Below are positions 19,001-27,430 of a DNA stretch of 64,000 nt, one piece after another; within the stretch, counting starts at the first letter, position 1; each line of letters opens with the position of its first letter. A program made the translations under genes and the position numbers. The stretch covers positions 105,948-169,947 of the forward strand of contig JAFRXD010000090.1 of the NCBI GenBank assembly GCA_017441605.1. Reading direction: 5' to 3'. Below the pieces are notes generated by a model. It saw nothing but the letters and a program-made list of their open reading frames with translations. It made no database searches and was not told the DNA's origin. Source of the DNA: Thermoguttaceae bacterium (lineage in GTDB: Bacteria > Planctomycetota > Planctomycetia > Pirellulales > Thermoguttaceae).

Positions 19001-19752
19001 TTTCTAGCTCTTAAATCTTTGTCCAAAGCGTCGATCGCCGCTTGGAGCGAGCGCTTCTCGTCGTTGGCGAGCGCGATTTCGCTCGAGACTCGGACGCGCT
19101 CGCTCTCCAATCTTCCGCGCGCTTCCGACTTGCGAAATTCCTCCCCTCGTCGATTCGCGGCTTTCAAATTCGCGACCGCGCGGTTGATCGTCGGATTCTT
19201 CGCGTGTTTGCTCTTGCTAAACGCCTCGTCGAGCCGCTTGTCCATCGCCGAGCGAACGGCGTCGAAATCGACCGATCCGAACAACATCCCGTACAACAGG
19301 GGCTTAAGATCGGAACTCCTTAGCGCCCTTCCCCCTTGCGCCAGCGTCTGTTGAGAAAATCCGAAAAAATTCGCGAAGAGCGAGCGATCGGCGGAACCGT
19401 AGCAAAGCCCGATCAATTCCTCCTCGGCGAGGGAGCGAACTCCCAATCTCGCGCTAAAGAATTTCTCTTTTCCGCTCGTCGCGAGCCAGGTTCGCTCGAT
19501 CGAACCGCGAGTCCCGTCCCGAAGCTCGAACTCGATCGAACCGCCGACTTCGTTTCTTCCCGATTCAGAATAAAGCCCGCGATCTTTTTCCGCTCCGAAC
19601 ATAACGTTGCGAACAAATTCGAGCAGCGACGATTTGCCCGCTTCGTTGCGTCCGTAAACGAGGCGGAAATGGCCGTTCGAAAAATCGAGCCTCTCTTCCG
19701 ATTTCTTACCAAAAGGCCCAAAGTTATTAATATTGGCGGTTAAAATGCGCAA
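16042..19752 (-). CDS. YhaN/SbcC-like SMC-family ATPase
   Basis: The 1,236-residue protein has an N-terminal ATPase half with Walker A GRNEAGKSS at about 35-43, followed by a very long charged coiled coil (about 200-1080, rich in Glu, Arg, Ala and Leu). The C-terminal half holds a signature-like LSVGAREQLYLALRIA and a Walker B region LPILADDVVANFD, with Asp where Glu is usual in the last position. It starts at TTG (19752) with AAGG about 9 nt upstream; no earlier ATG fits. It lies 60 bp behind the YhaO-like nuclease, the standard partner. The pair is expected to act on DNA ends, like SbcCD. The long coiled coil has extreme codon bias to GAG and CGC but is in one frame throughout. Confidence 0.85.
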   Translation of the reverse strand: MRILTANINNFGPFGKKSEERLDFSNGHFRLVYGRNEAGKSSLLEFVRNVMFGAEKDRGLYSESGRNEVGGSIEFELRDGTRGSIERTWLATSGKEKFFSARLGVRSLAEEELIGLCYGSADRSLFANFFGFSQQTLAQGGRALRSSDLKPLLYGMLFGSVDFDAVRSAMDKRLDEAFSKSKHAKNPTINRAVANLKAANRRGEEFRKSEARGRLESERVRVSSEIALANDEKRSLQAAIDALDKDLRARKIFEKRAEIERRIEDFLAVSPYERESYEAFDSERALERSRLIESEERYRLELEELERKLVEATAELDGLDKSRAPELIEWRLEIEKLGKDASAYATTRDDLARERLEETESRRELIVALVKRGVLAESASEAEIAAAFAAYSSPLPDRLRERVLELTEEESRAREESRSAKESLAAKERELGTRRAELQIALDALARTGSADRDRDADARRVDFVERDFSGLEAAIVSFDKDFDLLEKKRTDAALAARELFLAVGGAEPDDDPFALARELDAGAEPLPERLDALREKEVRLERGLVKVRERLASLRDEIATLESSDERDVEKIVDELEAALESRAVAWLAVRTAFLEDAPIPREEREALVETFESADARVDRARDNRESAYRRVVEREKKLELLAKRKEELASAENDERQGVELLSAFREKVANFWRERGFARCAGTRVEEGARWLAERRKWKEQTKALAETELELSSRARELAGKLSERVDALRSWGLDDLDDFGDFGDATDLSESRDALTREVGRVKTALSLALARAEEYRVARASVEAARKEVAKAEVEVRAERSRLAKREEELARLSSADDFCKLWNLEVSEFGKSSFARLKGELDARATWLDRLESLRRLSAKIVAREARQADFQTRATELARALEREARSDALEVDVAIWEEDLKKALAVERDFEKEALERDRLEAERSAKEAKRLELDARLAELERAAGVPREEFERFAESAATFRAARLELDAETRTLEALARGEGIDFDRMVARLGTVDFERTSEELAEKRANLEEVEEGLAESLQKKGSLESEIRALEREEGANEAAMTREGARSALRAAIDAYVPLLFARDALKAAIDSRENDQIPGVLEDASNIYSRVTAGRYERIVPDSELGASAGGSDSFRVRDARTRQLKTPEQLSVGAREQLYLALRIAHIKSYCENTEPLPILADDVVANFDYKRVERTLEELRDYATPERQVILLTCRRDVFQAFVKLFGKEYATILR

Positions 19753-19812
19753 TTCGATTCGCCTTTTTCAAAACGGTTGGAGTCGGAACTAGAGGTCGAG
19801 GTCGAAACGGAG

Positions 19813-21210
19813 TTACGTTAGGTTCGCGTCGTCGGTCGCGCAATAGATTTCGTCGGCGATAATGTCGAGCGCCTTCTCGCGCCATCGCGCGATTTGTTCG
19901 GGGGAAAACAAATCCAATTTGTCGATCTTGGGCAGAGAGGAAGCGACGTCTTTTAAAACCGCTCTCAAGTCGGCGAGCGTCTCGAGATCCGCGAGATAGT
20001 CGTCTTGCTCGAGGTCGAAATTGGGATCGCGATACCGCGCGATCCTCGCTTGCGCGTCTCTCTTAATTTCGGCGAAAACGCCCGATTCCGCCCCGACCTC
20101 TTCGACGGGGGGCCTAATTTCGAGCTTGACGTCCTCGAGCCAAAGATCCCGTCCGAATCGCCCGAGCCAAGGAACGAACAGATCGGATCGCAAGTCGGTT
20201 CCCAACGAGGAATTGGAGCCTCGGCCCTTTCCCTTGCCAACGCCTCCGCGGCGAACCAATTCTTTAAAGAGATTCGTTCTTCCGGTCAGGGTAAGTCGAA
20301 CGGCGGCAAAGCGACGCGTTCCGTCCGATCGAACGAGCGACTCGTCCTCGACGATCGCGTCCATCGCGGAAAGAAACCGCTCTTTGAGCCCGTCTTGATC
20401 GTCGATTCCCTTGAGATCGAGTTTGCAATGGAACCATCGCAAGCCGTCGCAACTAACGCGCTCCGGTTCCCCGACCATCTTCCCGTTCTCGACCTCGACG
20501 AGGTAAAACCCCCCGTCGGTCGCCTCGTTGACGTGACGAGGCTGCAAAACCCCCGACCAGCCGATCCAACTCGGCGTCGTTTGAACCGTTTTGCGAACGT
20601 GAACGTGCCCCAAAGCCCAATACCGATAGCGCTTGTCGTTCAGAGCGTCGAGGCTCGTCGGCGCGTAGTCGCTCGAGCCGACCGTTCCCAAATCGGTGTG
20701 CAGAACGCCGATATTGAACGCGTCGGGCTCGGCGCTCGGGAAGTTCGACGCCAAGTCCGTCTTGCATTTCTCGGACCGATAACTCTGCCCGGTCAGCGCG
20801 ACGCGCTCGAAGGTTCCCCGGGAGGCGTCCTCGAATTCCTCGACGAACCGCTCCGGCGCGGCGTCGGAGAAAAAGCGAACGTTCCCGGGAAAAACCATAT
20901 TCGGGAGAGTCGCGCTCTTCTTATCGTGATTTCCATGAACGATATAGACCGGTATCCCCGCGCCGTCCAACTCGCGAAACTTCGCGCTCGTCCAGACGCC
21001 GGTCTCGACGCTGTCCCAGGAATTGTCGAAAAGATCCCCCGCGATAACGACAAAGGAAACGTTCCGTTCGATCGCGACGCGAACCAATTCCGAGAGCGCG
21101 TCGCGGGTCGCGGTTTGAATTCGTCGTCCGGCGACCGGATCTTCCGACGAGAGATTCCTCATCGGAGAGTCGATATGGAGATCGGCGGCGTGAATAAATT
21201 TAATCGACAT
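19813..21210 (-). CDS. YhaO/SbcD-like metallophosphoesterase (DNA exonuclease subunit)
   Basis: The 465-residue protein has the calcineurin-like phosphoesterase motifs in order: HAADLHIDSP (about 6-15), AGDLFDNSWD (about 57-66), VHGNHDKK (about 91-98), VLHTD (about 166) and LGHVHVRK (about 202). These provide the two-metal site of the Mre11/SbcD family. The C-terminal 200 residues are a capping/adaptor part. It should form a complex with the YhaN-like ATPase directly downstream. It follows panB by 38 bp in the same transcript; a clear ribosome site is not visible. Confidence 0.85.
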   Translation of the reverse strand: MSIKFIHAADLHIDSPMRNLSSEDPVAGRRIQTATRDALSELVRVAIERNVSFVVIAGDLFDNSWDSVETGVWTSAKFRELDGAGIPVYIVHGNHDKKSATLPNMVFPGNVRFFSDAAPERFVEEFEDASRGTFERVALTGQSYRSEKCKTDLASNFPSAEPDAFNIGVLHTDLGTVGSSDYAPTSLDALNDKRYRYWALGHVHVRKTVQTTPSWIGWSGVLQPRHVNEATDGGFYLVEVENGKMVGEPERVSCDGLRWFHCKLDLKGIDDQDGLKERFLSAMDAIVEDESLVRSDGTRRFAAVRLTLTGRTNLFKELVRRGGVGKGKGRGSNSSLGTDLRSDLFVPWLGRFGRDLWLEDVKLEIRPPVEEVGAESGVFAEIKRDAQARIARYRDPNFDLEQDDYLADLETLADLRAVLKDVASSLPKIDKLDLFSPEQIARWREKALDIIADEIYCATDDANLT

Positions 21211-21248
21211 AGAGCGTATCGCGCGGTCAAATTGCGAGTTGAATCGGG

Positions 21249-22061
21249 TTACTTCGCGCCAAACGACTCGGCGTCCCCGGGAAACGCCCCGGACTTCACG
21301 TCGGCGACGTACTCGCCAAGACCCTCGACGATCTCTTTATGAAGGTCGCGATAGACCCGCGCGTGCTTCGGGGTCTCGCTCGGCTCTTGATTCGCGTAGT
21401 TAAAGAGGTCGTGAAAAACGAGGACCTGGCCGTCGCACCCCGCCCCGGAGCCGATTCCGATCGTCGGTATCGACAACTTCTTAGAAACCTCCTCGGCGTA
21501 CTCCCTCTGAACGCACTCCAAGACGACCGCGAACGCGCCCGCCTCTTCGATCGCGAGACAATTGGCGAGAAGAACGTCGACGTCGCGTTGAACCCGGTAT
21601 CCCGTCGCTTTCACGCTCTGGGGCGCCAAGCCGCAGTGACCTAAGACCGGTATTCCCGCCTCGACGACCGCGCGAACCGTCTCCGCGCGCTTCGCGCCCC
21701 CCTCGATTTTGACGGCGGTCGCGTCGGTCTCTTTCAAAACCCTCGCGCACGCCCGAACCGCCTCGAGAGGACCGAGCTGGCAATACGGGAACGGAATATC
21801 GACAATCGGGACGGCCCGCTTCGCGCCCCTTGCGACCATTTCCGCGTGGTAGATCGTTTCCTCCAACTTCGCCCCGAGTGTCGTCGTCCGACCTTGGACG
21901 ACCGTCGCGAAACTATCTCCGACGAGGATCGCGTCGACGCCGGCCGCGTCCGCCATCGCGGCGGTTGGATAGTCGTACGCGGTGACCACTGCGATCTTTT
22001 CGCCCAACTCCTTCATTTTCCGAATCTTCAGAACGGAAAGCGCTCCCGATTTACTCGCCAT
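21249..22061 (-). CDS. panB: 3-methyl-2-oxobutanoate hydroxymethyltransferase
   Basis: The 270-residue protein is a typical PanB: VTAYDYPTAAMADAAGVDAILVGDS (about 25-50) with metal- and substrate-binding Asp residues, AVKIEGG (about 115-121), LGHCGLAPQS (about 138-147), ECVQREYAEEV with the catalytic Glu (about 182-192) and GIGSGAGCDGQVLVFHDL (about 202-219). It transfers a hydroxymethyl group from 5,10-methylene-THF to 2-oxoisovalerate, the first step of pantothenate and CoA synthesis. GGAG sits 8 nt before the start. No panC or panD is adjacent; instead it is placed between a LolA-like gene and yhaO. Confidence 0.95.
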   Translation of the reverse strand: MASKSGALSVLKIRKMKELGEKIAVVTAYDYPTAAMADAAGVDAILVGDSFATVVQGRTTTLGAKLEETIYHAEMVARGAKRAVPIVDIPFPYCQLGPLEAVRACARVLKETDATAVKIEGGAKRAETVRAVVEAGIPVLGHCGLAPQSVKATGYRVQRDVDVLLANCLAIEEAGAFAVVLECVQREYAEEVSKKLSIPTIGIGSGAGCDGQVLVFHDLFNYANQEPSETPKHARVYRDLHKEIVEGLGEYVADVKSGAFPGDAESFGAK

Positions 22062-22082
22062 TGTCGTGTCTCCAGCGCAAAA

Positions 22083-23084
22083 CTATTCGCCAAAACCGCA
22101 AAGCCCGTCGACGTATTTCACCTCGTAAGGCTCGAACGCGCTTTGGGGCTGTTCGAAATTGAAATCCTCCGGACGAACCGGCTCGTCGTTCGGAAAGTAG
22201 GAAACGGCGAACACCGGCTCGCGTCGCCCTTTCTTTCCCTTGGAGGAAAAGAAAGCGACGCGACGCGGAAAGAAACTGTCCGCGTCGAAGAGAACCTCGA
22301 CCGCCGTCGCCAAATAATCCTCGTAGGTGGGGTCGGAATCCGAAAAACCCAGGGTCTTTCGGAACCCCTCTTTCGCGACGCCCGATATTTTGAGCGCGCG
22401 CGCGCCGTCCTCCGTTTCTATCGCCTCCACCTCGGGCTCGAACTCGTAGGACGCGGCGATTCTCGAAAGAGTTCCCAACAACCCTCCGAGACCGGGCAAG
22501 GCGCTCGCCCCGCGATTCAAATCGCCGACCCCTCGCTCCGCCAGCGCCTCTCGCTCTTCCGAGTCCAGCATCTGGAACCGATTCCAAAGCTCGTCGAGAT
22601 TAATGCGGCGCAACGTCTTCGAACCGTTGATCGAGGAATAGCTCCACCAAGCGAGCGCGTCGCAATCGCAAACGACCCGAAGGAAATTATCCTCCCGATC
22701 GGCCTCCCGAGCGTCCTCCAAATTCGAGGTCGCCAACGCGACTTGCAGCGAAAACTTGACGCTCTCGAAAGGGGCCCTCCGAGAAGCCCCGAAAGAGCCG
22801 CGCGTCGCCTGCTCTTCGTACCGACCTCGGCCAAAGTACCTTTCCCCGAAGAATCGAGACTCGAACTCCACGTCCGCCGAAAGGCTCTTTATCGCGCCCA
22901 GCTTCTGGAGCGAGGCGTTCATAAGAGCCTCCGACTCGGTAACGGCGCCTTTCGCCTCGCGAACGCTCGTCTCGAACGGCTTCGCCCAGAACGGGGTCGT
23001 CCAATATAAAACGGCGACAAACAACGCGAAGGCGAGTCCCTTCTCCGCGACTCGTCTCGACTTGCTCCTGAAACCTTCTCGCAT
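22083..23084 (-). CDS. Exported hypothetical protein, LolA-like character
   Basis: The 333-residue protein starts at the ATG at 23084, which has GGGAGG 8 nt upstream; longer in-frame starts at 23114 and 23165 lack ribosome sites. An N-terminal hydrophobic segment (GLAFALFVAVLYWTTPFWA, about 14-32) would be a signal or anchor. After it comes a region with SLSADVEFESRFFGERYFGRGRY, a pattern resembling the beta-strand-rich start of outer-membrane-lipoprotein-sorting (LolA) domains, and a C-terminal EVLFDADSFFPRRVAFFSS segment of the same character. Family assignment is tentative. It is the first gene of a transcript that continues with panB, yhaO and yhaN (gaps of 21, 38 and 60 bp). Confidence 0.55.
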   Translation of the reverse strand: MREGFRSKSRRVAEKGLAFALFVAVLYWTTPFWAKPFETSVREAKGAVTESEALMNASLQKLGAIKSLSADVEFESRFFGERYFGRGRYEEQATRGSFGASRRAPFESVKFSLQVALATSNLEDAREADREDNFLRVVCDCDALAWWSYSSINGSKTLRRINLDELWNRFQMLDSEEREALAERGVGDLNRGASALPGLGGLLGTLSRIAASYEFEPEVEAIETEDGARALKISGVAKEGFRKTLGFSDSDPTYEDYLATAVEVLFDADSFFPRRVAFFSSKGKKGRREPVFAVSYFPNDEPVRPEDFNFEQPQSAFEPYEVKYVDGLCGFGE

Positions 23085-23155
23085 CGTCGCGACCTCCCGT
23101 CCTCCGATTTCCATAAAACAGCGAACAAACCCCGAGCGGGCGTCGCTAAAATTCC

Positions 23156-23184
23156 AATATACCAAATAATCGGCGCTCTTTCAA
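23156..23184 (-). promoter_or_regulatory. Promoter of the lolA-like/panB/yhaO/yhaN transcript
   Basis: On the minus strand TTGAAA and TATATT are separated by 17 nt, about 70 nt upstream of the start codon at 23084. Confidence 0.6.
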
Positions 23185-23499
23185 GTCTTTCTAGGTCCGC
23201 TTCTCTTTTTAAAAAATCCGAAAAACCCTCGCAAACCACGCGACCCTTTCGAGACGTCTTTCCAGCGCCATCCGTTTTTAGATTATCTTCGTTTTTTCTC
23301 GAGCGCTTTTTCCTCCCAAATGCGCGAACGAAAGAAAAAGAACACACGACGAGACGAAAGAGCGCCGAATTAGTAAGCGACTGTTCGAGTCCTCGGATCT
23401 CGTTCGAGACGGTCGCGCCAGTTATAACGTTAAAAGTTGTCGGGCGCATTTTACCGACCCGTCGGCCCGTAATTATGCGGTCGAGACGCGGAAATTTTG

Positions 23500-23528
23500 T
23501 TGAAGAACGAGCTTCCCAGAATTATAAT
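23500..23528 (+). promoter_or_regulatory. Promoter of the first paralogous secreted protein
   Basis: TTGAAG and a perfect TATAAT are separated by 17 nt. The transcript would have a long leader of about 200 nt before the ATG at 23735, long enough to hold regulatory structure. Confidence 0.65.
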
Positions 23529-23734
23529 AAAACGGTGTGGCGCCCTTCCTTTCCGGGTTTGGGCGCGACCTTGCCATAAGCACAAAAGAATCCTTGGTCA
23601 TTTGTCGGCTCTTGGTTTTCGCGCGGGTTCGGCGTCGACCGGCTCGCTCGTCGTTGAGCGTTGAGACTTGCTCTCGAGCGCCGCGCCGACCCCAAATCGA
23701 TTGCTCGACGCCATTAAGATGGAGAAATACAAAG

Positions 23735-24625
23735 ATGCGTAAAGCGCTTTTGCTGGCTCTTGCCGTCGTCGTCGCTTGCGGCGCCGGTCCGTTTCGCGGC
23801 GGAGTTGTCGATTCTCGCGTAGTCCCCTCGAACGGATTCGCCGCCGGTTCGACGGTCGCCCCCGGCGCTCCCGCTCCGTTCTTCCGCGGAGAAATCGCTC
23901 CTCAGTACGCCCAGGTCGCCTTTAAGGGACCCAAAGGCTTGACGGTCAACTACGACGTCGCCTCCTTCGGAGCTTTCGACTCCGATCCGATCGTTTGCGA
24001 CGATCCCGGAAAGCCCATGCTTCAAAAACGCAACTTCCAAGCGGCCAGAAGCTACCGGCTGAAGATCACGAACGTTCCCAATTCCGACGTCGCTTTGTAC
24101 CCCACCCTTACGATCAACGCGGTCAGCCCTCGCACCAAGGCTTATCTCGATCACAACGCTCTGCCGGTCGAGTTCTCGATGCAAGACCTCGAAAACGTGA
24201 TGGCGGGCAACTTCGTTACGAAAGTGGTCTTCCTTCCCTCGCAGCAGTATCAAAATCTGGCGCTGGCGGGCGGCGCGGGCACCGTCGTTAGCACCTCGCT
24301 TCCTCCGGGGGCCGATCCGATCGTCGAGGCGCAAAATCGCGGCGCGATTCTCGCCGTGATCCAAATCGGCAATAAGGACTTGGGCGTCGAGGGCTCCAAC
24401 GCCGATTTCGCCGCCGCGGCCGTCGCTCCCTCGCAACAGTTCCCGATCTCCGGCGTCAACGCCCCCGCGTTCGGAACTCCCGCCGAGCAAGCTCCTTCCC
24501 ACACCGCCGAGATCCCGACCGTTCCGCTTCCGACTCCGCAGCCCGCGCTGCAGAACCTCGACCCGGTTCCCTCCTCCGGTATTCCGTCGGTTCTCAATTC
24601 CACTTGGAACGACGCCGACCTATAA
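23735..24625 (+). CDS. Secreted protein, paralogue 1 (unknown family)
   Basis: The 296-residue protein begins with a signal peptide (MRKALLLALAVVVACGAG). The ATG at 23735 has GGAG 10 nt upstream; a longer GTG-started frame is open but would place the signal peptide internally. The core (about 60-215) shares a clear pattern with the next gene: YRLKITNVPNSDVALYPTL, LPVEFSMQDLENVMAGNFVTKVVF and LPPGADPIVEAQNRGAILAVIQIG. The C-terminal 70 residues are Pro/Ala/Gln-rich and likely disordered. No catalytic motif is visible. I do not recognise the family; the pattern suggests a structural, cell-surface or envelope protein. A possible terminator (6-bp stem at 24636-24653 then TTT) follows. Confidence 0.7.
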   Translation: MRKALLLALAVVVACGAGPFRGGVVDSRVVPSNGFAAGSTVAPGAPAPFFRGEIAPQYAQVAFKGPKGLTVNYDVASFGAFDSDPIVCDDPGKPMLQKRNFQAARSYRLKITNVPNSDVALYPTLTINAVSPRTKAYLDHNALPVEFSMQDLENVMAGNFVTKVVFLPSQQYQNLALAGGAGTVVSTSLPPGADPIVEAQNRGAILAVIQIGNKDLGVEGSNADFAAAAVAPSQQFPISGVNAPAFGTPAEQAPSHTAEIPTVPLPTPQPALQNLDPVPSSGIPSVLNSTWNDADL

Positions 24626-24671
24626 GCCGTTCGAGCGCCGCCCGTTCGCGGCGTTTCCCTCAATAAATTAG

Positions 24672-24735
24672 GGCGAATCGACAGTCTTCCCGTTGTTGGG
24701 CGACACTACCTCCTTCGCGTCGATTCGCCTTTTTT
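24672..24735 (+). terminator. Large-loop terminator or attenuator between the two paralogues
   Basis: GGCGAATCGAC (24672-24682) pairs perfectly with GTCGATTCGCC (24719-24729), followed by six T residues. The 36-nt loop itself can form a CCC/GGG inner hairpin. It lies 35 nt before the second paralogue's start. Confidence 0.6.
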
Positions 24736-24770
24736 ACGACTTCGTCTTGACGATCCGCTCGAGAGTCCCT

Positions 24771-25730
24771 ATGTCAGACGCCATTTTTCGTCCGAATTTT
24801 GTAACGCGCGCTCGCGTCTTCGCCCTCGCGCTTCTGGCGCTCTTGGTTTGCGATACACTCGCCGGCCAAGTTCCGTCGTCGCGTAACGCGGTCGTCGGCT
24901 CCGCGCTTCGATTTGAGACGACGTTCCAGCCGGTCGAGTGGAAGTTGCCCCAAGGGGCGATCGCCGAAATTGCTCGACCCGGGGCTTACGTCTCCGACGA
25001 GACGAATCCCAATCTTTTCGGCGTCGTTCCGCGAGCGACGTATCGTTTTAAGATTTCCGGATTTAATTCGAATCCCAACGCGGTCGTCTATCCGACCCTC
25101 GAACTGCTCGGGCCCCTAGGCTCCCCGGCCGATAAGGCGTGGGATTTCCCCGTCGAGCTTTATCTCCCGATGGAGGACGTCGAGCTGGCTCTCGGCGGTT
25201 CGATGGTCACGCGAGTCGTCTACGTTGAAAACAACGCGAATCCCGCCAACGTCGACGCGACCGAGTTTCCCGACCGCATGACCCTCAACGTTCCTCGCGG
25301 AGTCGATCCGATCGTCGCCGCGAACACGAGAGGCCGCGCGATCGCGATTATTCGCGTCGGTTCGCGCGAGCCGAACGGGGCGCCGGATCCCGCCGACCCG
25401 TTCTTCTTCGGAACCCCGAAGTTCGTCTTCAAACCTTCGGTCTCCGAGCCGGTTCAAACGGGAGTCGCGCTCCAAGCGCCCCGCCCCGCGAACAATTCGA
25501 TCGCGCGCGCGACGTCCAACGCGTCCGCTCCGATCGTCTCGAATCCCGCTCCGATCGCGCCTCGCGCTCGACGCGTCGCCAATCCCGAGCCGGACGGCGT
25601 CGGAAGAGCGGTTTCCGGGCCAAAAGAGACCGCGAAACTCGCGCCCCAGCCGGTCGTTCTATCCGTTCAACCGGTTCGGCAAAACGTCGACGTCGTGGGC
25701 TGGGCGGTTTCCGGCACCCGCGATAACTAA
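24771..25730 (+). CDS. Secreted protein, paralogue 2 (unknown family)
   Basis: The 319-residue protein has a signal peptide (ARVFALALLALLVCDTLAG, about 14-32). The ATG at 24771 has GAGAG upstream. Its core (about 80-210) aligns with the preceding protein: YRFKISGFNSNPNAVVYPTLELL, FPVELYLPMEDVELALGGSMVTRVVYV and VPRGVDPIVAANTRGRAIAIIRVG. The last 100 residues are Pro/Ala/Val-rich and low complexity and end in VSGTRDN. Tandem duplication followed by divergence is the simplest origin. Function unknown. The maf gene follows after 11 bp. Confidence 0.7.
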   Translation: MSDAIFRPNFVTRARVFALALLALLVCDTLAGQVPSSRNAVVGSALRFETTFQPVEWKLPQGAIAEIARPGAYVSDETNPNLFGVVPRATYRFKISGFNSNPNAVVYPTLELLGPLGSPADKAWDFPVELYLPMEDVELALGGSMVTRVVYVENNANPANVDATEFPDRMTLNVPRGVDPIVAANTRGRAIAIIRVGSREPNGAPDPADPFFFGTPKFVFKPSVSEPVQTGVALQAPRPANNSIARATSNASAPIVSNPAPIAPRARRVANPEPDGVGRAVSGPKETAKLAPQPVVLSVQPVRQNVDVVGWAVSGTRDN

Positions 25731-25741
25731 GAGGTTATAGA

Positions 25742-26542
25742 TTGAGCGATTCGAAAGAATTCGATCCCATAGAAAAGCGAGACGCGTCGGTTCAAATCGA
25801 CGCGTCTCGTTCTTTTAGCCCAGCGAGCGATATTTCCCCCGAGCGGATTATCGACGCTCGTCATCGAGCCGTTCAAAAAAGCGAGACGGCGTTCCGATTG
25901 GTTTTGGGAAGTCGATCACCTCGTCGCCGCCAACTCCTAATCGAGCAAGGGTATCGGTTCGCGATCCTACCCTCCGAGGACGGAATCGAGGAGCGCGCCG
26001 AGGAAACCGAGCTTCGCGACGCCGAGCCGGAGCGCTTCGTCGACGGATTGGCTTTTCTTAAAGCGCGAAACGTCGTCGAGCGTTTGAAAAAATCGGAAGA
26101 AGAAGCGAGAAAAGAATTCGAGCCCTTCTTCCCCAAAGAGGAGCGAACCCCTTTCGTCGTCGTCTCTTGCGATTCGGTCGCCGTTTGCGGAGGAGAAATC
26201 CTGGGCAAGCCCCGCGACCGCGACGACGCCGAGCGAATGCTGCGACGATTAAGCGGAACCCGTCACTCCGTAATTACCGGGCTCTGCGTTTGGCGCGTCG
26301 ACCCCGCCGGGCGAGTTCCAAGTAAAACCGTCCGGCGCGTCGAAATTTCGATCCTGCAAATGGAGGAGCTTTCCGAGGAGCGTCTCGCCTCCTATCTGGC
26401 GAGCGGTCTCTGGGAGGGCAAGGCGGGCGCGTTTGGCTACCAAGACGGAAACGATTGGCTGGAGCTGGTTTCCGGAACCGCGTCGAACGTCGTCGGATTG
26501 CCGACCGAAGCGCTCGCCCTCCTGCTGGACGAGGAATTCTAA
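25742..26542 (+). CDS. maf: Maf-family nucleotide pyrophosphatase
   Basis: The 266-residue protein starts at TTG (25742) with GAGG 7 nt upstream. Residues about 1-50 form an extension not found in standard Maf proteins of about 190-200 residues. The Maf core follows: LVLGSRSPRRRQLL (about 55-68), VVSCDSVAV with the catalytic Asp (about 139-147), LGKPRDRDDAERML (about 152-165) and SGTASNVVGLP near the C-terminus. Maf proteins hydrolyse non-canonical or canonical nucleoside triphosphates to monophosphates in the cytosol. An extra Glu/Lys-rich segment (about 110-132) sits where most Maf proteins are shorter. It is convergent with the following metallophosphoesterase (9-bp gap). Confidence 0.88.
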   Translation: MSDSKEFDPIEKRDASVQIDASRSFSPASDISPERIIDARHRAVQKSETAFRLVLGSRSPRRRQLLIEQGYRFAILPSEDGIEERAEETELRDAEPERFVDGLAFLKARNVVERLKKSEEEARKEFEPFFPKEERTPFVVVSCDSVAVCGGEILGKPRDRDDAERMLRRLSGTRHSVITGLCVWRVDPAGRVPSKTVRRVEISILQMEELSEERLASYLASGLWEGKAGAFGYQDGNDWLELVSGTASNVVGLPTEALALLLDEEF

Positions 26543-26551
26543 CCGACCCGA

Positions 26552-27430
26552 TTAATCGAGCCCGACGAAGTTCCACTCGTAGTTCATATCGGCGTCGATC
26601 TTGAGCAGCCGGAATCCGAACGGGCGCTTGTCGAAATTGCGCGACGTCGTTTCCGCGTTGAGGATCGGGAGATCGCGATACGAGCGCTCGAGGGTCGTGT
26701 GCGTGTGTCCCGCAAGATAGAACCGCGTTCCGGAATCGACCGCGAAGTCGAGAAAATCTTGACGGATCTTCGTCGGGAAGTTGAAATACTCGTCTTTTTC
26801 CTCGAGCGTCTTAACGAACGGGGGAACGTGCGAACCGAGAATAACCGAAATCCCCTTCTCTTTCGCGTCCCCAATCTCGCGCTTGAACCACTCGACCTGC
26901 TTCTCGTAGAGCTCTTCCTCTTCCGTCTCGCGAACGTACTGGGAATTAAAGGCGATAACCTTCCACCCGTTGACTTCCTTAGACGCGTACTCCGCCCCGA
27001 ACACCTCGACGAAAACGTCCACGTCCGCCTTCTTTAGCGGATCGGGAATATCGTGGTTGCCCGCCGCCGTCAAAAACGGAGCCTCGACGCCTTTGAGCAA
27101 ATTGGGCCACTCGTCCCTCAACCGCTTGCGATCGTTGCACATGTCCCCCGCGAAAAAGACCAAATCGGGCTTCGCCGCGTTGACGAGCTCCAGCTCGCGC
27201 TCAAATCGAGCGACGTCGACCTTGTACGAGTCCTCCCCTTCTCCGAACCCAAATTGAGGGTCGCAGCAGTGGGCGATCGTCAAGACCGGCTTTCCGGACA
27301 GCGCGTCGACCTTTTTCGGAACGAGCGACGATTCGGCGCCGCGCGCGGCTCCGAACGATGGAAGCGCCGCGACGGCCCCGAGAGCCCCGAGCGTCTTTAA
27401 AAAGGTTCGTCGATTCGCGTTTTGCGTCAT
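26552..27430 (-). CDS. Tat-exported metallophosphoesterase (calcineurin-like)
   Basis: The 292-residue protein starts at the ATG at 27430 (GAGGAG upstream); a longer start at 27493 would bury the signal. A twin-arginine signal (NRRTFLKTLGALGAVAALPSFGAARG, split around residue 20) sits at the N-terminus. The metal-site motifs follow: HCCDPQFGFG (about 52), FAGDMCND (about 95), AAGNHDIPD (about 123), LGSHVPPF (about 204) and YLAGHTHTT (about 250). This is a two-metal phosphoesterase acting in the periplasm on an unknown phosphate ester. It stands alone on this strand. Confidence 0.85.
   Translation of the reverse strand: MTQNANRRTFLKTLGALGAVAALPSFGAARGAESSLVPKKVDALSGKPVLTIAHCCDPQFGFGEGEDSYKVDVARFERELELVNAAKPDLVFFAGDMCNDRKRLRDEWPNLLKGVEAPFLTAAGNHDIPDPLKKADVDVFVEVFGAEYASKEVNGWKVIAFNSQYVRETEEEELYEKQVEWFKREIGDAKEKGISVILGSHVPPFVKTLEEKDEYFNFPTKIRQDFLDFAVDSGTRFYLAGHTHTTLERSYRDLPILNAETTSRNFDKRPFGFRLLKIDADMNYEWNFVGLD

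Larger units (their letters stand above)
23085..23734. other. Divergent intergenic region with two promoters
   Basis: This 650-bp gap separates two divergent transcripts. It holds one promoter candidate near each end (listed separately). The middle, 23185-23499, is A+T-richer than the genes, and I see no coding frame, tRNA or clear repeat in it. Confidence 0.6.
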
